5,028 nt of DNA from the NCBI GenBank assembly GCA_027451085.1, contig DAIDKA010000054.1, positions 1 to 5,028 on the forward strand, given 5' to 3'. The position numbers and the translations under genes were made by a program. This DNA is from Gammaproteobacteria bacterium (GTDB taxonomy: Bacteria; Pseudomonadota; Gammaproteobacteria; Steroidobacterales; Steroidobacteraceae). Below are positions 1-5,028 of this stretch, piece by piece (position 1 is the first letter of the stretch; every line of letters begins with the position of its first letter). The notes beneath the pieces are model-generated. The model made no database searches, was not told where the DNA came from, and saw nothing but the letters and a program-made list of their open reading frames with translations.

Positions 1-2
1 TG

Positions 3-845
3 CCGCAATCACGCCGGATCGAACGCGGTGGTATCGGCTTCACTGTCTGGCCCGCGCTGGCAGACCGCCTGACGGGCGTGGAAGTCATGGAGAGCGCAAG
101 CTCATTCGAAGCACAGGAGCTGACCCGCGCAGGCATTGCCCGGCTGCTCGTACTGGCCCTGCCACAGCAGGTGGCCCTGCTGCGCAGGAAGATCACTGAC
201 AACAAGGAACTCATCCTCAAGGCAACGGGCCTGGTGCTCACCCGCCCCCTGGGTGAGGCCTTTGCCGACCGGGCCGTGCGTGAGTGCTTCCTGCCCCTGG
301 GCATCCCGCTGCCCCGCGACGCGGCAACCTTCGCCACCCTGCTGGATGCCCGACGCGCCGAACTCGACGGCGACGCCACCCGCTTTATGCACACTCTCAT
401 GGAAATCATCACGCAATGGCGCACAGCGCGCGCTGCCTTGGGACGATTACGCCCCGATGTGTTCGCCGACAGCCTGGCGGACATGCAGGCCCAGCTCTCC
501 GCGCTGCTGCCGCCCGACTTCCTGGACAGCACACCACAGCCCTGGCTGGGACAGCTGCCACGCTACCTCAAGGCCATCAGCCATCGCGCCGAACGGCTCC
601 AGGGCAACCTGGCGCGCGACTCGAAGCTCGCCGCACAGGTGCAACCCTTCCTGCAAGCCCTGTCGAACCTCGCCCGCCGCGGGGTGGGCAGCGCCGCCCG
701 CCCGGCTCTGCACCAGCTGCGCTGGATGATCGAGGAATTCCGCCTCTCGCTGTACGCCCAGGAACTCAAGACCCTGGAACCGGTCTCCGCAAAACGGCTC
801 GCGCAACAGCTGGATCGGATCCGCCAGCAGGAATCCGGAATATAA
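3..845 (+). CDS. hrpA: ATP-dependent RNA helicase HrpA, C-terminal part (5'-truncated by window)
   Basis: This is the last 280 residues of a DEAH-box RNA helicase of the HrpA family; in E. coli HrpA is about 1300 residues and acts on mRNA and stalled ribosomes in the cytoplasm. The frame is open from the window edge without a stop, so the GTG at 78 is an internal codon, not a start. The visible part corresponds to the HrpA-specific C-terminal domain (DUF3418), not to the helicase core. Recognisable blocks, compared from memory with E. coli HrpA, are GFTVWPAL (nt 36-59, E. coli KVKAWPAL), AGIARLLVLALP (E. coli NGLRRLLLLNIP), and near the end LRWMIEEFRLSLYAQ (from nt 717; E. coli IRWMIEELRVSYFAQ) followed by PVSAKRL (E. 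coli PISDKRI). The gene ends with TAA about where family members end, so the C-terminus looks intact. The ATPase motifs lie outside the window and cannot be checked. Confidence 0.93.
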   Translation, partial: PQSRRIERGGIGFTVWPALADRLTGVEVMESASSFEAQELTRAGIARLLVLALPQQVALLRRKITDNKELILKATGLVLTRPLGEAFADRAVRECFLPLGIPLPRDAATFATLLDARRAELDGDATRFMHTLMEIITQWRTARAALGRLRPDVFADSLADMQAQLSALLPPDFLDSTPQPWLGQLPRYLKAISHRAERLQGNLARDSKLAAQVQPFLQALSNLARRGVGSAARPALHQLRWMIEEFRLSLYAQELKTLEPVSAKRLAQQLDRIRQQESGI

Positions 846-894
846 AGACCAGGGGCCGACTGCAAAATGTCCGCTGGAGGGGAAATGCACCCCG

Positions 895-915
895 CCGTCG
901 GACTGTTGCCGACGG
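895..915 (+). terminator. Stem-loop downstream of hrpA, possible weak terminator
   Basis: A perfect 7-bp inverted repeat, CCGTCGG (895-901) and CCGACGG (909-915), encloses a 7-nt loop, 49 nt after the hrpA stop. No run of T follows the stem, so it is not a canonical intrinsic terminator. It could slow polymerase, protect the hrpA 3' end, or be chance in GC-rich DNA. Confidence 0.25.
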
Positions 916-921
916 ACCCTG

Positions 922-950
922 CACGGGTTGTAAGATCAATCCCACGGGTT
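922..950. repeat. Two direct repeats CACGGGTT, 21-bp period, upstream of the oxygenase gene
   Basis: CACGGGTT occurs at 922-929 and again at 943-950, so the copies start exactly 21 bp apart, about two turns of B-DNA. The second copy ends 37 bp before the oxygenase start codon. Direct repeats in helical phase near a start can be binding sites for an activator or repressor. No regulator gene is in the window, and two 8-bp copies could arise by chance. Confidence 0.35.
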
Positions 951-973
951 CAAGCTGTAACCTGATGTTTTCC

Positions 974-981
974 GGGATGGA
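974..981 (+). promoter_or_regulatory. Ribosome binding site of the oxygenase gene (weak)
   Basis: GGGATGGA lies 6 nt before the ATG at 988 and is a moderate match to Shine-Dalgarno. The oxygenase frame is closed by TAA at 958-960 and has no other start codon before 988, so ATG 988 is the earliest possible start. An ATG inside the site itself (977) opens only a 4-codon frame that ends at 991, overlapping the real start. Confidence 0.5.
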
Positions 982-987
982 TTTGAC

Positions 988-2187
988 ATGAGTGACCAGC
1001 AGCCCCCCGTGCATGGCAGCGCCTACGGCTACCGCCCTGGCCAGACGAACCCCACCCTGGCCGCCGTCGGCCCCGGCACCCCGTGCGGTGAACTGCTGCG
1101 CCGCTACTGGCACCCGGTGGCCTTATCCACCCGGGTCCACGACGTCCCTCGCAAGGTTCGCATCCTGGGCGAGGACCTGATCCTGTTCCGTGATCGCAAT
1201 GGGCGCCCCGGCCTGCTGTATCCCCGCTGCATGCACCGTGGCGCCAACCTGTTCTACGGCCGCGTCGAGCAGGATGGCCTGCGCTGCTGCTACCACGGCT
1301 GGAAGTTCGATGCCGAAGGCCGCTGCCTCGACCAGCCCTGCGAGCCCGGGCACGGCGTGCACCGCGACGCCGTGCGCCAGCCCTGGTATCCACTTGAGGA
1401 ACGCTACGGGCTGGTCTTCGCCTACATGGGTCCGCCCGATCGCAAGCCGGTGCTGCCACGCTACGACAACCTGGAGACCATCGGCTCCAACGAGGTGCTA
1501 TGGCGGCGCTTCGGCGGCTTCGGCGCCACCGGCGACGAATCGCTCGAAGTGGTCCCCTACAGCTGGACGCACATGAACGACAACGTGATGGACCCGTTCC
1601 ATGTGCAAGTGCTTCACTCGACCTTCAGCACCGTGCAGTTCGTCCCCCAGTTCGCCGTCATGCCGCGGGTGGAGTTCTTCGAGACCGATAACGGCGTGTG
1701 CTACTCCGCCGTGCGGCGTCTGGACGACGGTCGTGAAGTCGAACGGGTCTCCTCCTGGCTGATGCCCAACGTCATGAGCGTGCCCGACGTCACGCTCAAG
1801 GCCGGCCCGTCCGCCGGCATTGCCTGGCTGGTGCCGGTCGACGACACTCACTACATCCAGGCCATGGTGAGCCGGGTCCCCCGCACCGCGGGCTTTCGCC
1901 ACATGCTCTACAACGGCAAGACCTGGGGCCAGATGTCCCCTGACGAACACCAGCGCATTCCCGGAGACTTCGAGGCCCAGGCCAGTCAGGGTCCGGTGAC
2001 GCTGCACTCCGAGGAACACCTGGTCAGCAGCGACCGTGGTGTCATGATGGTAAGGCGCATGCTGCTGAAGCAGATGGAAGTGGTCGCCAGCGGCGGTGAC
2101 CCGCTGGGGTTGAGCTTCGATCCGGCGGCCAGGCCCATCCAGGTGCGGTCCGGCAACTTCTACCGGGCCGCACAGGCGGCCGGCTGA
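988..2187 (+). CDS. Rieske [2Fe-2S] non-heme iron oxygenase, alpha subunit (phthalate 4,5-dioxygenase-like family)
   Basis: This 399-residue protein is a Rieske oxygenase of the phthalate dioxygenase/vanillate O-demethylase type, which uses O2 and electrons from a reductase to hydroxylate or demethylate aromatic or related substrates. Visible features: an N-terminal LLRRYWHPVALS block; the Rieske cluster motif with C81-x-H83, 16 residues, then C100-x-x-H103, inside RGANLFYGR and YHGWKFD; and the mononuclear iron site N197...D202-x-x-H205-x4-H210. The family's D-x3-Q-x-S-x-G block puts the likely third iron ligand at D327, followed by EEHLVSSDRGV and MVRRMLL. D202 is the expected bridge between the two centres. 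Length is normal and no residue is missing, so it should be active. No ferredoxin, reductase or beta subunit gene adjoins; this family usually works as a homotrimer with a separate reductase. Class assignment is secure, substrate is not predictable. C101 beside ligand C100 also occurs in relatives, to my recollection. Confidence 0.93.
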   Translation: MSDQQPPVHGSAYGYRPGQTNPTLAAVGPGTPCGELLRRYWHPVALSTRVHDVPRKVRILGEDLILFRDRNGRPGLLYPRCMHRGANLFYGRVEQDGLRCCYHGWKFDAEGRCLDQPCEPGHGVHRDAVRQPWYPLEERYGLVFAYMGPPDRKPVLPRYDNLETIGSNEVLWRRFGGFGATGDESLEVVPYSWTHMNDNVMDPFHVQVLHSTFSTVQFVPQFAVMPRVEFFETDNGVCYSAVRRLDDGREVERVSSWLMPNVMSVPDVTLKAGPSAGIAWLVPVDDTHYIQAMVSRVPRTAGFRHMLYNGKTWGQMSPDEHQRIPGDFEAQASQGPVTLHSEEHLVSSDRGVMMVRRMLLKQMEVVASGGDPLGLSFDPAARPIQVRSGNFYRAAQAAG

Positions 2188-2389
2188 ACCGACGCATGCT
2201 GCGGCTGCGCTTGCACTCCCCGGACGCAAGCCGGCACGGGCGTTCAGCCGAAATCACCGAGCCAGGCGCCTTCTTCCGCCTGATCGGCGCCATGCTCTGC
2301 CGGGGGGCCGCCAATGACGCGGTGGCCTGCTGGATGGCTGGACATCGATCCTCGTGAGGCCTCCGGGCAAGTCCCGTTCCGATCTGTAG

Positions 2390-2401
2390 GACCGGCCGGT
2401 C
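2390..2401. repeat. Perfect 12-bp palindrome
   Basis: GACCGGCCGGTC reads identically on both strands. It has no loop, so it suits a dimeric protein or restriction-type site better than an RNA hairpin. It lies 187 bp before the adaptor start. It could equally be chance in GC-rich sequence. Confidence 0.3.
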
Positions 2402-2440
2402 AGGCTATGGTTGCGGCAGTCCGTGACCGGCTGCCAGCAG

Positions 2441-2500
2441 TTCGTAAAACTCCGCAATCTGTAACCCAAACCAGCTAATTGTGCGTGCTAGTCTTGTAGC
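2441..2500 (+). promoter_or_regulatory. A+T-richer island, likely promoter region of the efflux operon
   Basis: By hand count this 60-bp stretch has 27 G/C bases (45%), clearly lower than the surrounding DNA, as promoters in GC-rich genomes often are. A possible -10 element is GCTAAT (2474-2479, four of six consensus bases), but the best -35 at suitable spacing, TCCGCA (2451-2456), is poor. The placement fits the 400-bp gap before the adaptor gene. The exact promoter elements are not established from the sequence. Confidence 0.3.
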
Positions 2501-2502
2501 AC
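2485..2502. promoter_or_regulatory. Candidate operator: 18-bp inverted repeat upstream of the adaptor gene
   Basis: GTGCTA (2485-2490) and TAGCAC (2497-2502) are perfect inverted repeats around a 6-bp spacer. The element sits at the right end of the A+T-richer island, 85 bp before the adaptor start, and just after a possible -10 element. Inverted repeats of about this size upstream of RND efflux genes are often bound by TetR- or MarR-type repressors, but no such regulator is encoded in the window. It could also form an RNA hairpin; no T-run follows. Confidence 0.35.
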
Positions 2503-2545
2503 AGTACGTGTCGGCGGGGGGTAAGGCGCCCGGCACGCACTGCAG

Positions 2546-2565
2546 GCTGCGGCCACAGCCGCGGC
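2546..2565 (+). promoter_or_regulatory. GC-rich stem-loop in the leader of the adaptor gene
   Basis: GCTGCGGC (2546-2553) pairs with GCCGCGGC (2558-2565) over 8 bp with one G-U pair, closed by a CACA tetraloop. It ends 13 nt before the Shine-Dalgarno of the adaptor gene. In RNA it would be stable and could affect ribosome access or mRNA decay. No T-run follows, so it is not a terminator. Confidence 0.4.
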
Positions 2566-2578
2566 AATCGATCACAAC

Positions 2579-2583
2579 GAGGA
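2579..2583 (+). promoter_or_regulatory. Ribosome binding site deciding the GTG start of the adaptor gene
   Basis: GAGGA lies 4 nt before GTG 2588, a rather short spacing. ATG at 2586 is out of frame and meets TGA at once. In the adaptor frame the first upstream stop is TAA at 2522-2524, and no ATG, GTG or TTG lies between it and 2588. GTG 2588 therefore keeps the full N-terminal anchor and is the best start. Confidence 0.65.
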
Positions 2584-2587
2584 ACAT

Positions 2588-3889
2588 GTGCTGAACGAAT
2601 CCGATCGCGGTCCTGCGGCGTTCCTGCGCCGTCACCGAGTCATCATCATCATCGTGGCCGCCCTCGCGGTCGGCGCCTTCTGGTTCATTTACCATACGAA
2701 GCAGCAGAACGCCGCCAACGTCCGTCCGCGCTTCAACTTCCGTGAAAACGCCATGGCGGTCTCCGTCGCCAAGGTTCAGAACGGGGATATCGTGGTGCGC
2801 ATCCCGGCGCTGGGTGCGGTCACACCGCTGACCACCGTCACGGTGCAGACGCAGATCGCCGGAGTCATGCAGGAAGTGGCCTTCAAGGAAGGCCAGCTGG
2901 TCAAAAAGAACCAGTTCCTGGCACTGGTCGACCCCCGCCCCTACGAGGCCGCCCTGGCCCAGGCCAAGGCCAACCTGGCACGTGACCAGGCTCTGCTGGC
3001 GGATGCACGGCTGGATTTGAAGCGCTACGAGGACCTCGTCAAGCAGGACTCGATTGCCACCCAGACCCTGGATACCCAGCGCGCCACGGTGGGACAGGAT
3101 GAGGGCAATGTCGCGGCCGACGAGGCGGCGATCAGGACCGCGGAACTCAACGTGATGTACTGCCACATCACCTCACCCGTGGCCGGGCGGGTGGGCCTGC
3201 GGCAGGTGGACCCGGGCAACTATGTCACCCCCGGTCAGAACGGCGGCCTGGTGGTGGTCACCCAGCTGCAGCCGATGTCGGTGCTGTTTACCGTGCCCGA
3301 AGACAATGTCAACGAGATCTTCAAGCAGATCAAGGAGGGCAACACCCTGGCGGTGGAGGCCACGGACCGGACCGACAGCCACCTGATCGCCATCGGCCAC
3401 CTCTCCAACACGGACAACCAGATCGACAGCACCACCGGCACCCTCAAGCTGCGAGCGCTGTACGACAATACCGATCTGGCGCTCTTTCCCGGGCAGTTCG
3501 TCAACGTCAACCTGGTGCTCACCACCCTCAAAGACCAGGTCGTGATCCCCACCGCCGCCGTGCGGCGCGGCGCGCCCAACGGCGTGCAGAGCGCCTTTGT
3601 CTACGTCGTCAAGCCCAACAGCACGGTCAACGTCCGGCCGGTCACGCTGGGCGAGGTCGATGGCGAGCGCGTAGTCGTGAAGTCCGGTCTGAGCCCGGGC
3701 GAAGTCGTCGTGACCGACGGCGGTGACCGTCTGCGCGATGGCGCAGCAGTGCAGCTGCCCGAGGCCACCGCGGCAGAAGCCGCCAAGGAGCGCGCGATGA
3801 AGCCGAAGGATGGCTCCGCTCCCGGCAAGCGTCGCTTCCGCCGCGGCTTCCCCGGTGGTCCCCCGGGTGGCGGTCCCCCGCCGGGCTGA
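2588..3889 (+). CDS. mdtA: RND efflux periplasmic adaptor (membrane fusion protein), MdtA/MuxA-like
   Basis: This 433-residue adaptor links an inner-membrane RND permease to an outer-membrane channel. A short basic cytoplasmic N-terminus (RRHR, 14-17) precedes one membrane anchor at about 18-35 (VIIIIVAALAVG...); no lipobox cysteine is seen. Then come the first lipoyl half with VAFKEGQLVKKNQFLALVDP (D115), an alpha-hairpin coiled coil at about 119-190 rich in A, Q, K and D, the second lipoyl half ITSPVAGRVGLRQVDPGNYV (T195 onward), the beta-barrel with FTVPEDNV (P237-E238) and DNQIDSTTGTLKLRA (D276 onward), LFPGQFVNV (299-307), and VVIPTAAV (318-325). These blocks closely match E. coli MdtA (DNQIDATTGTIKVKA, LFPNQFVNA, VVIPTAAL, compared from memory). 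The protein ends in an unusual basic, Gly/Pro-rich tail (KRRFRRGF at 414-421, then G and P only to residue 433). The permease gene follows after 98 bp, supporting one operon. Family is secure; the exact mdtA versus other adaptor name is slightly less so. Confidence 0.92.
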   Translation: MLNESDRGPAAFLRRHRVIIIIVAALAVGAFWFIYHTKQQNAANVRPRFNFRENAMAVSVAKVQNGDIVVRIPALGAVTPLTTVTVQTQIAGVMQEVAFKEGQLVKKNQFLALVDPRPYEAALAQAKANLARDQALLADARLDLKRYEDLVKQDSIATQTLDTQRATVGQDEGNVAADEAAIRTAELNVMYCHITSPVAGRVGLRQVDPGNYVTPGQNGGLVVVTQLQPMSVLFTVPEDNVNEIFKQIKEGNTLAVEATDRTDSHLIAIGHLSNTDNQIDSTTGTLKLRALYDNTDLALFPGQFVNVNLVLTTLKDQVVIPTAAVRRGAPNGVQSAFVYVVKPNSTVNVRPVTLGEVDGERVVVKSGLSPGEVVVTDGGDRLRDGAAVQLPEATAAEAAKERAMKPKDGSAPGKRRFRRGFPGGPPGGGPPPG

Positions 3890-3945
3890 TCCGCTTTCTA
3901 GGGCCGTTGCCTGTTCAAGCAGGCGCCGGCGAACTGTACTGACAA

Positions 3946-3970
3946 CCCCGGGCTGCTGCCCGGCCCGGGG
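3946..3970 (+). promoter_or_regulatory. Strong intercistronic hairpin immediately before the permease RBS
   Basis: CCCCGGGC (3946-3953) and GCCCGGGG (3963-3970) form a perfect 8-bp stem around a 9-nt loop. The same left arm can instead pair as CCGGGC (3948-3953) with GCCCGG (3958-3963) around a TGCT loop, so two folds exclude each other. The larger stem ends one nucleotide before GGAG of the permease gene. No T-run follows, so termination is unlikely. A role in mRNA processing or in setting the adaptor-to-permease ratio is inference. Confidence 0.45.
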
Positions 3971-3971
3971 C

Positions 3972-3975
3972 GGAG
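3972..3975 (+). promoter_or_regulatory. Ribosome binding site of the permease gene (long spacing)
   Basis: GGAG lies 12 nt before ATG 3988, longer than the usual 5-9 nt. No other in-frame start occurs just upstream, and the ATG at 3977 is out of frame. Protein similarity begins right after ATG 3988 (PSRIFILRPVATT), so the start is supported by homology more than by the RBS. Confidence 0.45.
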
Positions 3976-3987
3976 CATGGATCCATC

Positions 3988-5028
3988 ATGAATCCGTCGC
4001 GTATCTTCATCCTGCGGCCGGTGGCCACCACGCTGCTGATGGTCGCCATCCTGATCACCGGCCTGATCGCCTACATGCAGCTGCCGCTGGCGGCGTTGCC
4101 TGAGGTCTCCTACCCGACCATCCAGGTCCAGACCTTCTATCCCGGCGCAAGCCCCGAGGTGATCACCTCCGGCATCACCGCACCCCTGGAAAAGCAGTTC
4201 GGACAGATGCCGGGCCTGTCCCAGATGTCCTCGACCAGTTCGGCCGGGGCATCGGTCATCACGCTGACCTTCGACCTCTCCCTCGCGCTCGACATCGCAG
4301 CCGAGGAAGTCGAGGCCGCCATCACCCAGGCGCAGGCCCTGCTGCCATCCGACCTGCCCGCGCCCCCCATCTATGCCAAGGTCAACCCGGCCGATGCCCC
4401 CGTGCTCACGCTGGGCGTGACCTCGGAGGTCATGCCCCTGACGCAGGTCCAGGACATGGCCGACACCCGCATCGCGCAGAAGCTGTCACAGATCAAGGGC
4501 GTGGGCGTGGTCAGCATCAGCGGCGGCCAGCGCCCTGCCGTGCGTATCGTCGCCAACCCCCGCGCCCTCGCTGCCTACGGCCTGAACCTCGACGACCTGC
4601 GCACCACGGTCAGCCAGGCCAACCAGAACGGACCCAAGGGCACCTTCGACGGCCCCACCCGTTCCTACACCATCAACAGCAACGACCAGATCGAGAGCGC
4701 CAAGGAGTACGGCGAGATCATCGTCGCCTACAAGAACGGCAATCCCGTGCGGCTGAAGGACGTCGCCACGATGGTTGATGGCGCGGAGAACACCCAGCTC
4801 GGGGCCTGGATGGATACCACCCCGGCGCTGATCATCAACGTGCAGCGCCAGCCAGGCGCCAATGTCGTCGATGTCGTGGATGAGATCCAGGCGCAGCTGC
4901 CGACGATCCGCCAGGACCTGCCCGCCGGCGTGGACATCAAGGTCCTGACCGACCGCACCACCACCATCCGCGCCTCCATCAAGGACGTGCAGTTCGAGAT
5001 GCTGCTGTCCGTGGCGCTGGTGGTGCTG
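3988..5028 (+). CDS. mdtB: RND multidrug efflux permease, MdtB/MuxB-like (3'-truncated by window)
   Basis: The frame from ATG 3988 stays open for 347 codons to the window edge; full-length relatives have about 1040 residues. It is an inner-membrane proton-driven exporter of the RND superfamily. Visible: TM1 at about 11-30 after RPVATTLLMVAIL; the start of the porter domain with LPEVSYPTIQVQTFYPGASP (37-56); TAPLEKQFGQMPGL and ASVITLTFDL; LLPSDLPAPP and KVNPADAP; GVGVVSISGGQRPAVRI (171-187); QRQPGAN (286-292); LTDRTTTIRAS (from 320); and the beginning of TM2 at about 338-347. GQRPAVR and QRQPGAN match E. coli MdtB rather than MdtC (which, from memory, has SSLPAVR and RKLPEAN), so this is the B-type subunit. 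MdtB works as a heteromultimer with MdtC, so an mdtC-like gene is expected next. The proton-relay aspartates of TM4 lie outside the window. It is probably cotranscribed with the adaptor gene. Confidence 0.93.
   Translation, partial: MNPSRIFILRPVATTLLMVAILITGLIAYMQLPLAALPEVSYPTIQVQTFYPGASPEVITSGITAPLEKQFGQMPGLSQMSSTSSAGASVITLTFDLSLALDIAAEEVEAAITQAQALLPSDLPAPPIYAKVNPADAPVLTLGVTSEVMPLTQVQDMADTRIAQKLSQIKGVGVVSISGGQRPAVRIVANPRALAAYGLNLDDLRTTVSQANQNGPKGTFDGPTRSYTINSNDQIESAKEYGEIIVAYKNGNPVRLKDVATMVDGAENTQLGAWMDTTPALIINVQRQPGANVVDVVDEIQAQLPTIRQDLPAGVDIKVLTDRTTTIRASIKDVQFEMLLSVALVVL

Larger units (their letters stand above)
2188..2587. other. 400-bp intergenic region between oxygenase and efflux operon
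   Basis: No supported gene lies here. The first part (2188-2440) is GC-rich with small inverted repeats: GCTTGC/GCAAGC (2209-2214/2226-2231), a perfect palindrome at 2390-2401, and a 7-bp imperfect stem at 2415-2421/2429-2435. None is followed by a T-run, so I see no clear terminator for the oxygenase gene. A 53-codon frame (2196-2357) opens 8 nt after the oxygenase stop but has no Shine-Dalgarno and resembles nothing I know. The second part (2441-2587) looks like the promoter and leader of the efflux operon. Confidence 0.6.

Noticed and set aside
78..845. A separate 255-residue gene starting at GTG 78
   Set aside because: The same frame is open back to position 3 and the residues before GTG 78 (GFTVWPAL) belong to the HrpA C-terminal domain, so this is an internal codon.
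284..991. A 235-codon + strand frame overlapping the hrpA end and ending at the oxygenase start
   Set aside because: It is an alternative frame of hrpA, rich in R, P, A and G. The overlap of its stop with the oxygenase ATG is coincidental.
1498..2229. A 243-codon minus-strand frame opposite the oxygenase
   Set aside because: It lies opposite the conserved iron-site half of the oxygenase and has low-complexity H/G/A/V composition, typical of a shadow frame.
2209..2231. GCTTGC/GCAAGC inverted repeat as a terminator of the oxygenase gene
   Set aside because: The stem is only 6 bp with an 11-nt loop and no T-run follows; too weak to call.
2196..2357. A 53-codon + strand frame just after the oxygenase stop
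   Set aside because: It has no Shine-Dalgarno and no recognisable similarity, and such short frames are common by chance in GC-rich DNA.
2641..2656. Four tandem ATC codons as a possible microsatellite
   Set aside because: They encode the isoleucine run of the membrane anchor and are too short to count as a repeat locus.
2405..3166. A 253-codon minus-strand frame across the leader and first half of the adaptor gene
   Set aside because: It is mostly antisense to a well-supported gene, and its protein, rich in G, D, H and R, resembles no family I know. Long antisense frames are expected in GC-rich coding DNA.

Overview
The window (about 5 kb, visibly G+C-rich) carries four genes, all on the + strand. 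Gene content suggests a gammaproteobacterium outside the enterics: an HrpA-type RNA helicase tail with its long C-terminal domain, and an efflux locus of the MdtABC (MuxABC) type. This is an inference from family resemblance; nothing here fixes the genus.

Layout. Positions 3-845 hold the 3' end of hrpA, whose body lies left of the window. A 142-bp gap (846-987) contains a small stem-loop and two direct repeats. Positions 988-2187 encode a complete Rieske non-heme iron oxygenase alpha subunit with all expected cluster and iron ligands. A 400-bp non-coding gap (2188-2587) follows. It holds an A+T-richer island (about 2441-2500) with an 18-bp inverted repeat, then a GC-rich stem-loop, and probably contains the efflux operon's promoter. 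Positions 2588-3889 encode an MdtA-like periplasmic adaptor starting at GTG. A 98-bp gap with a strong hairpin separates it from an MdtB-like RND permease (from 3988), which runs off the right edge after 347 codons, at the start of its second membrane helix.

How the genes fit. Adaptor and permease form one tripartite drug/solute efflux unit. By analogy with mdtABC, a second permease (mdtC-like) and possibly an outer-membrane factor should follow. The oxygenase has no ferredoxin, reductase or regulator gene in the window, so its electron donor and substrate are unknown. A link between oxygenase and pump is possible but rests only on adjacency. HrpA is a housekeeping RNA helicase and probably unrelated.

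I found no convincing undescribed system, RNA gene, mobile element or CRISPR array. The points most worth a second look are the orphan oxygenase between hrpA and the efflux operon, the hairpins just upstream of both efflux start sites, and candidate operators upstream of the oxygenase and the adaptor.
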